Assembly: GCF_900327275.1 (NCBI RefSeq)
Contig: NZ_LS398548.1
Location: forward strand, 744,001-808,000
Reading direction: 5' to 3'
DNA length: 64,000 nt
DNA from: Orientia tsutsugamushi
GTDB lineage: Bacteria; Pseudomonadota; Alphaproteobacteria; Rickettsiales; Rickettsiaceae
This document shows, in pieces, positions 47,953 through 58,165 of this stretch. Positions within the stretch are counted from its first letter, which is position 1, and each line of letters begins with the position of its first letter. The notes under the pieces are model-generated. The model was not told the DNA's origin. It did no database searches and saw nothing but the letters and a program-made list of their open reading frames with translations. Both the position numbers and the translations under genes were made by a program.

Positions 47953-49757
47953 TGAGAAAAGTATATATAATTTTAATTACAAGCATTGTAGTACTATTAC
48001 TTTTGCTTATTAGTTGGTATGCGGTATGGGAAATATTGGCTAATCGAATCACTAAAACATATGGAAAAAGAGATATTACAGTATATCAACAAGATAGCAC
48101 TTACTCAACTATTAGCTTTTCAACTGTTAAAGCAATCACTACGCCTCTTAGTATAGGATTCGATGTTTTAGGTGTTACTATTAGTAGTATATCCGATAGT
48201 AACATATCTGAAATAATAAAATGCGATTCACCAATTAAAATAAGATATAGTTTAGCATCTAAAATGTTTTTAATAGAGTATAGTGGTCAATGTTACAGTA
48301 AGCAAACATATGACTCGAAATCAAGTTTTAACAATAATGTAGTTAAGATAGATGCTACGATATCTAGCGAATTAAAATTGTCAAAAAGACTATTTCAAAT
48401 ATTGAAAGAACATAATGCATTTGAATTAATCAATTATCTAAATCACTTTAAGCTTAACGTCAGAGAGTTTTCTGATTATGATAATGTTAAAAATCTACTA
48501 AAAAATAAAATACTAAAATCGTATTTTCACATTAGTTTTGATAATCATCCATATTATTACAGTGTTGATGATCTTCGAAATGATATACCTAAAAATTATG
48601 CTATAGATAGCAAAATTACAGTAGATCATATGAATTATTCATTTTCTCCTTGGAGTTTTGAGTTTAAATCAACTTTGGATTTGTTATTGCCAAAAGTTTC
48701 TTGGTATTCCATAACAAAAAATATAGAGCAGAATAGTTTTAATGGTCAATTAAATATTGAAAAACTATTTTATGAAGATAACAAGCTGGCAGTATCTAGT
48801 AAAATAGATTATCAAAACTTAGCTCATATAGAAAATAAAAACAATAAACTAGCGACCTATTTTGTTTTAAATATCAAGGACAAATTATCTTTTATTAAGA
48901 TTTTACTGGCTAGTATTTTAAATATAGATGATGAAGAAAAAACAAATTCTGATATTACTGCTATATTACAGAAGATGGAAAATTTTGATTTTAAAACAGC
49001 AATGCAAAACATAGCTTTTCTATATACCGATAATGATATGTCATTACAAAAAAAAGAATGTTTAGCAAAATTAGATTATTTTGATCAAATAATTAATACA
49101 ATTGCATTCCCTAATCAAATAATGCTAAATCTGGATTTTGAATTATTATCTAGTAGCAAGAGTAACATATTTAGACTTAATTTCTTAAAAATATTATTAA
49201 ATGATTTTGGAATTGATATCAAAGACTCTCTCTATGACACAACAAATCCAAGGTTTGTCACTAATTTTTATCTGCTAAATTTTAGAGATTTAGTAGATTT
49301 TATCATTGACTTTTACAATATTAAAACAATTATTGAAAATCATATTAAACTAAATAGTAAAGAAAACAAAATAGATGAAAATATACTACAACAAAATCAA
49401 TTAGTTGAACTTAATAAAGATATTTTAAAGTCGTTTTTATCAAAAATTTCAAAGCCATTACATGGTTCACCAAATATTAGAGTAATCAATTGTCATTATG
49501 ATATATCTAATAAAATAAGAATTGGTAATTTAGACTTACTGGCAATAAGAGGTATGTACTATAGAACACTATATAATCAGGTACGTGAAATAATTACTAA
49601 ATCTTCTACTCCTAGCAAACTAATACTAAAGTTTTTACCTCAGCTGCAGCAAAAGTCTGACTTAATAGATAAGCTAAATCGTTCTCCAGAAATTATTACA
49701 CAAGAATTATGGATGGAAGTTTTAAAATCATTGTTAGAAGCACCAGCATGCCAGTAG
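47952..49757 (+). CDS. unknown membrane-anchored protein, 601 residues
   Basis: Family not recognised with confidence. One N-terminal TM helix (about 5-27, LITSIVVLLLLLISWYAVWE) precedes a large domain that appears mostly extracytoplasmic and beta-rich (1 Cys pair: C73 and C97 region). It resembles the layout of DUF2125/AsmA-like alphaproteobacterial periplasmic proteins, but this is only a guess. It is coupled to tlc2 and lies 19 bp before ispB. Its base composition is like that of its neighbours and it looks intact. Confidence 0.7.
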   Translation: MRKVYIILITSIVVLLLLLISWYAVWEILANRITKTYGKRDITVYQQDSTYSTISFSTVKAITTPLSIGFDVLGVTISSISDSNISEIIKCDSPIKIRYSLASKMFLIEYSGQCYSKQTYDSKSSFNNNVVKIDATISSELKLSKRLFQILKEHNAFELINYLNHFKLNVREFSDYDNVKNLLKNKILKSYFHISFDNHPYYYSVDDLRNDIPKNYAIDSKITVDHMNYSFSPWSFEFKSTLDLLLPKVSWYSITKNIEQNSFNGQLNIEKLFYEDNKLAVSSKIDYQNLAHIENKNNKLATYFVLNIKDKLSFIKILLASILNIDDEEKTNSDITAILQKMENFDFKTAMQNIAFLYTDNDMSLQKKECLAKLDYFDQIINTIAFPNQIMLNLDFELLSSSKSNIFRLNFLKILLNDFGIDIKDSLYDTTNPRFVTNFYLLNFRDLVDFIIDFYNIKTIIENHIKLNSKENKIDENILQQNQLVELNKDILKSFLSKISKPLHGSPNIRVINCHYDISNKIRIGNLDLLAIRGMYYRTLYNQVREIITKSSTPSKLILKFLPQLQQKSDLIDKLNRSPEIITQELWMEVLKSLLEAPACQ

Positions 49758-49776
49758 AACTTAAGTATGTAAGTGT

Positions 49777-50793
49777 ATGAACTTAAAATTCAGTAACAAC
49801 TGTAATAGCTTTATCGATAAATTAAGTAAGTTTCTAGATAAAGATATGTCTGAAGTAAATAATGTTATATTAAACTGCATTTCTTCATCTCAAGAGCAAT
49901 TAATTTATGAAGTTGGGACATATTTTTTTAATGCAGGAGGTAAAAGAATACGTCCTATGTTGACTATTATTATCAGTAAGTTATTTAATTACCATGGGCT
50001 ATCTCACTATTATCTAGCTGCAGCTGTTGAACTCATTCATTCAGCTACATTGTTACACGATGATGTAGTTGATGAAAGCAAAATGCGAAGATCACATCCT
50101 ACTGTTCATCTTAAATGGGATACTAAAACCAGCATATTAATTGGCGATTTTTTATTTAGTCAATCGTTTAAGTTGATGATTAAGAGCAATTCTATAAAAG
50201 CACTTAAAAGTTTTTCATTATCATTTAATACTATTATTAGAGGGGAAGTTAAACAGTTAACACAATTACATGGCAAAAAAATCATTACTGAAGATGAGTA
50301 TTTTAGAGTAATACAAGCTAAAACTGCAGAACTATTTGGTACTTCATGTGAAATTGCTGCTATAATTTCTAATCAAAGTGCACCAACATGCCTACTAGTT
50401 AAAACATTTGGCATTAAATTAGGGCTAATTTTTCAAATAGTAGATGATGTATTAGATTATTTTGGCAACTCAGATAGTTTAGGTAAAAATGTTGGAGATG
50501 ATTTTATGGAGGGGAAAGTAACATTACCAATAATCATGGCATATAATTGCGCTTCTTCACAGAATGAAAGAGATTTTTGGCATAGAATATTCTTGAATCA
50601 AGAACAAAAAGAAGATGATTTTAAGTACGCTTTAAGTCTTTTATATACACACAACATTTTAGCATTAATAAAACAAAAAATTTCTCAATTAGAACAACAA
50701 GTATACGATATTATTACTAAGTTAAATATAAGTTTAGAATATAAAGATTACCTAGAAAATCTAACTAAATATATTATTAATAGAATAAAATAA
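49777..50793 (+). CDS. ispB: polyprenyl diphosphate synthase (octaprenyl type)
   Basis: It makes the long prenyl tail used for ubiquinone. It has 338 residues. The first Asp-rich motif is LLHDDVVDES (D95, D96, D99) and the second IVDDVLDYFG (D223, D224, D227). GGKRIRPML (54-62) binds the pyrophosphate. The residues before the first motif fit the long-chain group. It is the last gene of the tlc-tlc-unknown-ispB run. Confidence 0.9.
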   Translation: MNLKFSNNCNSFIDKLSKFLDKDMSEVNNVILNCISSSQEQLIYEVGTYFFNAGGKRIRPMLTIIISKLFNYHGLSHYYLAAAVELIHSATLLHDDVVDESKMRRSHPTVHLKWDTKTSILIGDFLFSQSFKLMIKSNSIKALKSFSLSFNTIIRGEVKQLTQLHGKKIITEDEYFRVIQAKTAELFGTSCEIAAIISNQSAPTCLLVKTFGIKLGLIFQIVDDVLDYFGNSDSLGKNVGDDFMEGKVTLPIIMAYNCASSQNERDFWHRIFLNQEQKEDDFKYALSLLYTHNILALIKQKISQLEQQVYDIITKLNISLEYKDYLENLTKYIINRIK

Positions 50794-50969
50794 TTGTTAG
50801 TCTAGTAAGTAGACACACGAGTCACAATTATACGCCAATAATTAGAAACACATCGTGTTTAATTAAGAAAAGAGCTGCAAAATATAACCATTCACATGAA
50901 CTTGTTGTTATAACGCATTGATATATAGCATATAACATGTCTATAGGTAAATGTGCAAAGACATATCAA

Positions 50970-51387
50970 ATATAAAGAAGTTGAAACAAATGCAGATGGG
51001 ATTTCAGGAAAAAGTTAGACAAAAAATCATGAGGCCAGTACCAGTAAAAAATTTGACTAAAGCTACTGAAAATAAAACGCGAGTATATGATTTTACCTAC
51101 GTTTAAAAGGATGACATTAAGACAAAAAATGGTATAATAATAGTAAGGAGAGGAACTAAAATAAATCCTTTGGAGATGATGAAGATCAGGTTGCTTGGGC
51201 AAAATCAAGACCAGGAAAGATAGTGTTAGTTAATGGAAATCCTATTGAACTAAGCAATCTATTAGGCCGGCATGTATTCTTCAATCAATTGGGTTTTTTG
51301 AGTACGAAGTTTAAAATACAAGCTGTGCCAGCCATAATACAACAAGAAAATAATGTGCTTAAAATTAGCGAAATAAGCACCCCATGA
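50970..51387 (+). pseudogene. traW: conjugal transfer protein TraW, C-terminal remnant
   Basis: Readable: GFQEKVRQKIMRPVPVKNLT, RVYDFTYV-stop, KDDIKTKNGIIIVRRGTKIN with PLEMM, then after a shift DQVAWAKSRPGKIVLVNGNP, HVFFNQLGFLSTKFKIQAVP and NVLKISEIS. The order matches F-type TraW (RPTPV, GT-x-NPL, V-x-WA, LVNG, FDQ-G-LT-RF-I--P). An in-frame TAA near 51104 and a frameshift near 51170 show it is dead. TraU and the genes that normally follow are missing. Confidence 0.75.
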
Positions 51388-51479
51388 AAACAATATAACA
51401 TATACTTGAAGCATATGTTATAAATAGTACAACTCAATATACTAGTCGATTCAACTTAAAAGAAGGTTTTATATAAAAA

Positions 51480-52365
51480 GTTGGAAATTAAAGCAATTAG
51501 AAAAAGATCTAGTAAAAATATTCAATCATACGCTTATAAGTGGTGAAATACAGGAGATAGTCAATCTAGTAGTAGCGATAGTAAAAGTAGTGGAACTAGT
51601 GCTAGTATTGGTTGTGGCGCTTTTTGGGCTAGAGGTGTAGTTGAAGGAGCACACAAATATAATAATGAACAAGGTAACTCAGTAAATCAGCAACAATCAC
51701 ATAGTAAGGCATTATCAAAAATTCAAAGTGCTGTTAAAGAAGGAATACTTAGTACTACAGATAGTGAGATACAGTCATTAAGTGAAAATTTTAGTGCTAA
51801 CCTTTCTGAACAGCAATCAATTGGGTAAGAGATAGCTCAAACTAAACAAGAAATGGAGCAACTGAGTTACAGCATGAATTATGTATCCCAAAAACTCTAC
51901 TACTATTGATCGTAATATTAATGAACTTGTATTAAATGAAATTATGGCTCGAAATCCTGAAATAACAAGCAAGGAGCAAGCAGCTAGATGGATAAGGTAG
52001 AAGCAGAGAAAATTGCTTTTAAGGTTGCTAAAATCAACAATGAAATACCTGAAGATTTGAATGATCATATTAATGATGGCAACTTTTCTACTAAACGAGA
52101 TATACAAGAAATTTTTAATAAAAAATCTGAGGAGTTAAAATGTCAAAACGCTAATTATATAAATAATAAGGCTTATAATAATAATATAGAACAAATTTTT
52201 AGTGATAACGAAAAAGTAGAGAATCTTAATCGAATTTCTGATAATATTAAAAATGAGACTCAAAAAATACAGAGAAAGTTTTCTGATACTACTAATTCAA
52301 CATTTTTAAGGGCTGGTAAGCAAGCTCTGGAAAATTTTGGAATAACGAAAAAAGATAAAAGTTAA
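51480..52365 (+). pseudogene. traG: conjugal transfer protein TraG, C-terminal remnant
   Basis: Readable pieces: RSSKNIQSYAYKW, SSDSKSSGTSASIGCGAFWA, ALSKIQSAVKEGILSTTDSE, LSENFSANLSEQQSIG and ITSKEQAARWI, then an open stretch 51988-52365 (MDKVEAEKIAFKVAKINN to GITKKDKS). The Ser-rich stretch followed by a long helical tail fits the cytoplasmic/periplasmic end of F-type TraG. There are several stops. The membrane part is missing. Confidence 0.6.
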
Positions 52366-52377
52366 AGGTATATTGGA

Positions 52378-53416
52378 TTTATGAAAATAAATTAGCTATA
52401 ACAATAATTTTACTGCTAATGCTTTTAAATACAGTTATTGCAGCTGAAAAAAACAAGCTAATTCAACAAAATAGCATTAAAGACGAAAATGTTTTAGCTA
52501 AAGAATATTCAAATATTGGAAGTTCTTTTTTAAGGCTAAAAAAATATCAAGAAGCAATAAAAATATGATTTAGCTATTAAATATAATCCAAGTTATGCAT
52601 CAGCATATAATAATAAAGCTGTATCTTATAGGAAATTAGGAAAAAATAAAGAAGCTACAATACTTTGTGATCTTGCAATTAAGTATAAACCTAATTTTGC
52701 AGAAGCTTATAATAATAAAGGAGCTTCTTTGAATGATTTAGGACAGTATAAAGAAGCAATGGAAAATTTTAACATTGCTATTAAGTACAGATCTGATAAT
52801 CCAGAAGCTTATTATAACACAGGTACAGTATTAATGAAGTTAGGCTACATTCAAGAGGCTATTGAAAATTATGATATAGCTATTAGGTACAGACCAAATT
52901 ACTCAGAAGCTTATCATAATAAAGGGTTAACTTTATCATTTTTAGGACAATTGCAGAATGCAATAGAACATTTTGATTTAGCTATTAAATATGATCATAA
53001 TGATGCAACAGCATACTGTAATAAAGGTTATGTGCTAAGTATGTTAAAAAAGTATCCAAAAGCAATAAAAAGCTGCAATTTAGCAATTAAATATGCTCCA
53101 AATTGTGCAGATTCTTATTATATCAAAGGAATGGTTTTTGAGAAATTATGAAAACATCAAAAAGCAATAAAAAACTATGATATAGCTATTAAGTACAAAC
53201 CTAATTTTGCTGAAAATTATCTTGAAAAAGGAATTTCATTAGTAAGTTTAGGACAATACTCAAAGGCTAAGGAGAATTTTAACTTAGCTATTAAATATAT
53301 GCCTAATCTTATAGAAGAATATAAACTAACAATTAAAAAGTTAACAGAATTTGAGAATTTTACTATTGCAAAAGACTACGAGCAAAAACTACAGATTTTG
53401 AAAAAATACTCTTGAG
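52378..53416 (+). pseudogene. TPR-repeat protein, recently broken
   Basis: The N-terminus (from about 52391) reads KLAITIILLLMLLNTVIAAE, a signal peptide. From 52568 on, 34-residue TPR units follow (AIKYKPNFAEAYNNKGASLN, AIRYRPNYSEAYHNKGLTLS and so on), about eight in all. A frameshift near 52566 and a single TGA at 53149-53151 interrupt an otherwise continuous frame to 53416. TPR genes are known RAGE cargo. It lies between traG and traD, as does its duplicate at 62.7 kb. Confidence 0.8.
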
Positions 53417-53420
53417 ATAG

Positions 53421-54703
53421 ATGAATTTTCAGAATCAAGGTAATTTTACTAGGGGATCGCAGTTATTTGCCCATAAGTTAAGAATGTTTGGGCAAGGTAG
53501 TACAAATGTTTTTACAATTGGGTTAGGATTATCGATATTATGGATTATATGTCGATTATATCAAAAACTTTTTTTGAGCAGTTTGTATTATTTTGTAATT
53601 GAAAGATATGTGTAGCTTAAGTTAGCAATTGGTGAACATTTTTATGATATCGATCAAATTTTGATTCTAAATGCGATAAACTGCTTAATCCTTTGGAAAA
53701 AAATAGTGAGCAATGGTTGCCTTGGAATGATTGTTTTGAAGCAGCTGATTTTCATGATATAGCTAGTAGTTTTAATAATTATACCCATAAAATTGATGAC
53801 TTTTTTACTAAAAATGCTGAATTAGTCTTGTCTGAAGCGTTGAAGCTATATCAGGATGATAAAGATATCATAAAACTAATTCATACAATCATTTACTCTG
53901 ATAATAGACAATTTGCAAAAGCTTTTAGAAACACAGCTGTATCAGGTATTATAAGTGAAAGCGCGCTTGAAACTTCTGCAGGAATTCAATCTACTCTTGG
54001 AAAGAATATTACTTCGCTACAATATTTAAAGCCTGGAGGTAATTTTAGCATCAAGGAATGGTTTAGTAATTCGAATGAAACTGGCTGGCTATTTATCACA
54101 GCTAACCCAAATCAAAGAGCTGCTTTATGCCCACTTATTTCAGCTTGGATAAGCATAGCTATCAAGGCTTTGATGTGTAGAAATCCTAATCATGATAACA
54201 AAAACATGTGGTTTATACTTGATGAACTTCCAGCTCTACAAAAAGTTTCGTCTTTACCAGTTGCTTTGGCTGAAAGTAGAAAGTATGGAGGCTGCTTTGT
54301 TGCTGGATTGCAGAACATTCATCAATTAGAAGCAATATATGGGGCTGCTGAATGTGATTCTATGCTGGATTTGTTTAATAGTAAATTTATTTTTCGAGTT
54401 AGCGATCAGGTTACAGCCTATAAATCAGCATTAACACTAGGTGAGCAAGAGATAATTGAAACTCAAGAGAACTTGTCATATGGATCAAATACTATGCGAG
54501 ATGGGGTAAATATGAATAATGTTGAGCGTAAAAAGATTTTAGTTATGCCATCTGAAATTATGAACCTACCAGACCTTACATGTTATGTAAAGCTTGCCGG
54601 TAACTTTCCCATCACAAAACTAACCATGCAGCTACAAAACTTAAATACAGCCTTTGTTTGTGAATATAAATTGCTCAAAAAACTTAAATTAGTAGAGTAT
54701 TAA
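53421..54703 (+). pseudogene. traD: F-type coupling protein TraD with internal deletion
   Basis: The N-terminus (53421-53615) has NFTRGSQLFAHKLRMFGQ and one TM, as in F TraD. After a gap, KCDKLLNPLEKNSEQWLPWN with DCFEAADFHDIASS continues to a C-terminal ATPase part (about 53660-54703) with GWLFITANPNQRAALCPLIS, the Walker B MWFILDELPALQKV and VAGLQNIHQLEAIYG. The segment with Walker A is gone, so it cannot work as the conjugation ATPase. It ends VEY-stop inside a palindrome. Confidence 0.85.
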
Positions 54704-54722
54704 TTCGAAAAATTAATACTCT
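54694..54722. terminator. bidirectional terminator-like palindrome containing two stop codons
   Basis: AGAGTATTAATT (54694-54705) pairs perfectly with AATTAATACTCT (54711-54722), loop CGAAA. The TAA of traD (54701-54703) and the TAA of the converging Rpn fragment (54713-54715) both lie in the stem, and both proteins end in E-Y. The AT-rich base of the stem gives U-runs on each strand. Confidence 0.75.
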
Positions 54723-54937
54723 ATGTTATTTTTTAAATTAACCACTTCTTCTTCTGATAATCCAGTATTTTCAGAAATAAATTCAACTGAAAAGCCAGCT
54801 TTTAATAAGTTCCTTGTAAGCTCTTGTGCAGCTTCAGCTCTGCCTTTAGCTATGCCTTCGTCAATATATTGTGCAGCAATTGTTCCCATAATCCTTTGGA
54901 TATGCAGATATTGTAGAGCTTTTATTGAATCATAGTT
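54713..54937 (-). pseudogene. Rpn/PD-(D/E)XK-type protein, C-terminal remnant
   Basis: The minus strand reads DSIKALQYLHIQRIMGTIAA, QYIDEGIAKGRAEAAQELTR, NLLKAGFSVEFISENTGLSE, EEVVNLKNNIEY-stop. This is the typical C-terminus of Rpn-family proteins, the part that is missing from the copy at 29938. The upstream (nuclease) part was replaced by an ankyrin gene fragment. Confidence 0.75.
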
Positions 54938-55450
54938 CTGATGTTATTAATTTACTTAATCAGAATAAATGTACAGCTTTACATTATGCTGCTTTGCATG
55001 GTAACATAGGTAGTATAAAGTTACTGTTAAAGTATAATTCTAAAATTAGTAATTTACAGGATATTTGTGGAAATACTGCTTTGCATTATGCTGCTGCCAG
55101 ATGTCACATAGACAGTGTAAAGCTTTTGTTGAATCATAATAATCTTGAAATTGAATTACAGGACTATCTTTATATTGATATTATTAATAATAATGCATTA
55201 AATACATATGAAAAAGAAGTGGTTGAATTATTCATAACTCATGCTGTAAAAGACACTTTAGTAAAGATATTAACTCAAAAATTGTTACACAGAATACAAA
55301 TTTTATACAAAATTCACCAAATTTAAACGAATTAGCTCAAAGATGTGAACAAGAAATACAAAAGATGCAAAATATTAAGATTGGTAGCAGCGATAAAACT
55401 ATATATAGTATGTACTTATTACCAAATAATACTAACGTACTAGCAAGATA
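54925..55450 (+). pseudogene. ankyrin-repeat protein, C-terminal remnant
   Basis: Two full ankyrin units are visible: NKCTALHYAALHGNIGSIKL with LLKYNSK, and GNTALHYAAARCHIDSVKLL with LNHN, plus a degenerate third. The frame open to 55326 is shifted; the true tail reads NLNELAQRCEQEIQKMQNIK, then TIYSMYLLPNNTNVLARYS. This conserved C-terminal tail fits Orientia-type Ank proteins from memory. No ATG start is present: the N-terminus is lost at the Rpn junction. Ank proteins are effector candidates in this group. Confidence 0.75.
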
Positions 55451-56534
55451 TTCAAAATTACGTACTGTAATTACCAATTTTTCATGTGGTTTAAACTTGT
55501 TTAGACTCCAGTTGTATATTAACTTACTCATTGAGTCCTGCAACGTATTATCAAACTTAACGCAGTTATTTTGCCTCAGTAAGGTTATACCGCTTAAAAT
55601 ATTACTCTCAGCAAACTTCATTGCTACCTCTCTGCTCCAGTTTTCACTTTGTCTTCGAATATCTGTTAAAACATGTGAACCGAAAATATTACTCAGCATC
55701 TCAAACATTCCGCCTCTTTCTATTGAAGCTAACTGCTTTTCATCCACAGCGAGTATCAGTTGACAATTATTGTTTCTAACTACTCTAAATAGCTCTGCAT
55801 AAGCTTTAGTACCTACCATTCCAGCTTCATCTACTACTATTAACCTATTTTGCACAAAAATTTTTTTCGATTATACAAAAATCCCTTTACTGTATAGACA
55901 TCTGTATAACCTTTGCTCTTCAGCTCTGATACTGCCTTATGAGTGGGAGCAAGGCCAATAACTTTTTGTCTACGATTTGTTGCAAGCTCATACGCTTTTG
56001 CTAAAACATAAGATTTTCCTGTACCAGCTCTTCCTCTTAAGACTCTAACTCCACTAGTGCTAAGCAAAAAATATGCCTTAGCACTTGTTTCTGTTCTTCA
56101 CTAACATTTGTTAGTCCTTATATCGCTTTTAAGATTGTAAATATCGTTGTAATAAACCTGATCATTGATTTTATTAGCTATTCTGATTATCCTTGTCTCC
56201 TCATTTCGAACCTCACTTGTCGTAAAATATTTGCTACTTTCACCATCATCATGGTATAACTCTAGTATTCTATTTGAATAAGCACTTGCTGAACTAACAG
56301 TTCCCTTTCTGCTTCTGCATCATTCATTAATGTTTGAATATTCTTGAATTTTTGATTTACATAAGCTGGTATCAGCACTGTATGATATACGTTATCTTTC
56401 TTACGAGAGAAGTTATATCTTATATTTGTCTTTTCGTTTTTAACAATAGTTCTTGCATTATACGCTGCCTTACGACAACTATCACCTCCTTTACTTCTAC
56501 TTAAAAATTCAATCCTTGCAAACTGTATCGCCAT
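55440..56534 (-). pseudogene. traA: Ti-type TraA relaxase/helicase, decayed
   Basis: The N-terminus at 56534 (MAIQFARIEFLSRSKGGDSC, RKAAYNAR) is MobA/MobL-like. Most of the relaxase domain is deleted. The helicase part remains: FTTSEVRNEETRI, LLSTSGVRVLRGRAGTGKSY (Walker A), VIGLAPTHKAVSELKSKGY, LIVVDEAGMVGTKAY (Walker B), LAVDEKQLASIERGGMFEML, VLTDIRRQSENWSREVAMKF. The parts lie in three frames. The distal end runs into the ankyrin fragment near 55440. Confidence 0.88.
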
Positions 56535-56689
56535 CTCAACACCAATTCTCACCTGAGTTTTAAGTTAGCATGGTTTTTTTGATTTTGATAGCACAAACTT
56601 CTTTTTTTTAACATTCAATCAGCTAATGAGTACTCATTTTTTAGCAGCGCTATTTATGGAGCGCATATTGCGTATAAGCTTATTCTTTA

Positions 56690-56860
56690 ATAAAGCTTCT
56701 AACCTTGGATTCACGTTTTTTTGACTATAATTATTTGATGTTGGTTTAGTAGGCGCGGTTTTTTTTCTTTACTGGAATTTCATTACCATTTGAAAAATCT
56801 GTACATATTACTTGCATTACTTTCTTATCTATTTCTCTAAAAAAATCTGCCATCTGTAAC
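56690..56860 (-). pseudogene. chimeric scrap: IS5-transposase-like peptide fused to an unknown tra-linked peptide
   Basis: The minus strand reads DKKVMQVICTDFSNGNEIPV then KKK and, in the next frame, TKPTSNNYSQKNVNPRLEAL. QVICTDFSNG matches the IS5 transposase peptide at 31.1 kb. The rest matches 42915-43012. The junction falls at SNG/NEIPV. Confidence 0.45.
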
Positions 56861-57230
56861 ATATTTTATTTGCTGATACTTCTGTATAATCTATATTTTT
56901 AAAATCTCTGCATGCATTATCTATTACTCTAACTTTCATTCATACATCTACTCTACTTTTTATTTCTCTGCTTAATTAATCAAAATATATATTTTCTTGA
57001 AACTATACTATATTATATTATACAGTTATTAATATGATAATAATGATATAATGAAATTAAACTCTAAAAACTGATAAACCTAGATTATATCAGAACTATT
57101 GCAACCTTATCCTGATTTGTTTTTTACTTTAAATGTGACTTTTTGATGTTTTTGCATAAATTTTGTCAATTTTTAGTAGTTTAATTAAATTATATTATTA
57201 TTTTATTAGTATCACTGAAATTATAATATA
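56861..57230. other. intergenic region upstream of apaG
   Basis: A scrap reading VRVIDNACRDFKNIDYTEVS on the minus strand (about 56860-56940) is unidentified. 57060-57150 resembles the region before lepB. The remainder is non-coding and must hold the apaG promoter. Confidence 0.4.
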
Positions 57231-57656
57231 ATGAATATAGAGAATCATCAATTTAATGGATTTCATGCTTTAACAGCTGATATATTGGTAACTGTAAGGC
57301 CAGCTTTTTATCCTGAAGCATCTAATAGATTACGTTCTATATATGTATGGCTATATAATGTCCGAATCAAAAACTTAAGACAGAATCCTGTACAATTATT
57401 AAGTAGATATTGGAAAATATATGATTCTAGTAGTACAGTCGAAGAAACAGAAGGAGAAGGAGTAGTAGGACAGCAACCTGTCTTAAATTCTATGGAAGTT
57501 TTTGAATATGTAAGCCAAACAAGGTTATTTACTAATTCTGGTCTTATGAAAGGGAAATACACTATGCTAGATAAGTCATCTTTGGAAAAATTCAAAGTTA
57601 CAATACCAACTTTTTCATTTGATGTTGACCTATTAAATCCCAAGTTTAAAAACTAA
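57231..57656 (+). CDS. apaG: ApaG domain protein
   Basis: It has 141 residues. VYNVRIKNLRQNPVQLLSRY-like YNVRIKNLRQNPVQLLSRYW, then GEGVVGQQPVLNSMEVFEYV, GLMKGKYTM and VTIPTFSFD are the ApaG/FN3-like fold signatures. It is linked in other bacteria to Co/Mg resistance and to diadenosine-polyphosphate metabolism, but the biochemical role is unsettled. It stands alone between a decayed RAGE and MITE-B. Confidence 0.88.
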   Translation: MNIENHQFNGFHALTADILVTVRPAFYPEASNRLRSIYVWLYNVRIKNLRQNPVQLLSRYWKIYDSSSTVEETEGEGVVGQQPVLNSMEVFEYVSQTRLFTNSGLMKGKYTMLDKSSLEKFKVTIPTFSFDVDLLNPKFKN

Positions 57657-57753
57657 TATGACATGATTAGTTGTGAGATATTAATATTTGCTTGTTGCAA
57701 TCATAATTATTTTAGGTAACATTAGCGTATGTTTGTCACTTTTTAACAATTCT

Positions 57754-57987
57754 AACTCCAGAATAGGATAAGTGAAAGTATGAAAAGTATAATACAGAAT
57801 GCCTACAAAGAATAATCAGTTATTAAGCAAAGATATATTTGCTAAAAATATTAGAACAGCAAATGTTAAATACGTAGTTCTAAATTGAGTTGTATTTAGT
57901 AATATATTAAAAGTTATAACGAAATATTATCCTTTGCAGGCTTTATAATTATACCTTTCATACTTTCACTTATCATATTTTGGCGTT
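57754..57987. mobile_element. MITE-B, full copy (IS982-like ends, 234 bp)
   Basis: The left end AACTCCAGAATAGGATAAG with GTGAAAGTATGAAAAGTATAAT faces the inverted right end ATTATACCTTTCATACTTTC with ACTTATCATATTTTGGCGTT. The outer about 19 bp match IS982 termini. The interior does not match the transposase; it matches 18487-18655. Confidence 0.7.
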
Positions 57988-58165
57988 TTTAATACACTTT
58001 ACAAAGTATAACTACCTTCCAGAATTAAGCTCTATATCGAACTCTTGTTAAAATTAACTAAATATACTCAAAATCAACATTATACAAAGTTTAATCTTTT
58101 ACCTAATCTTAATGCTTTCTGATATATAACTTATAGTTAACTTTGGTTAATTGTTACACTTAATT

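Noticed and set aside
50966-51208. An 80-codon minus-strand frame
   Set aside because: Opposite to the traW remnant, which has family motifs in order.
55365-55763. A 132-codon plus-strand frame
   Set aside because: Its first about 30 codons are the tail of the ankyrin gene; the rest is antisense to the TraA helicase motifs.
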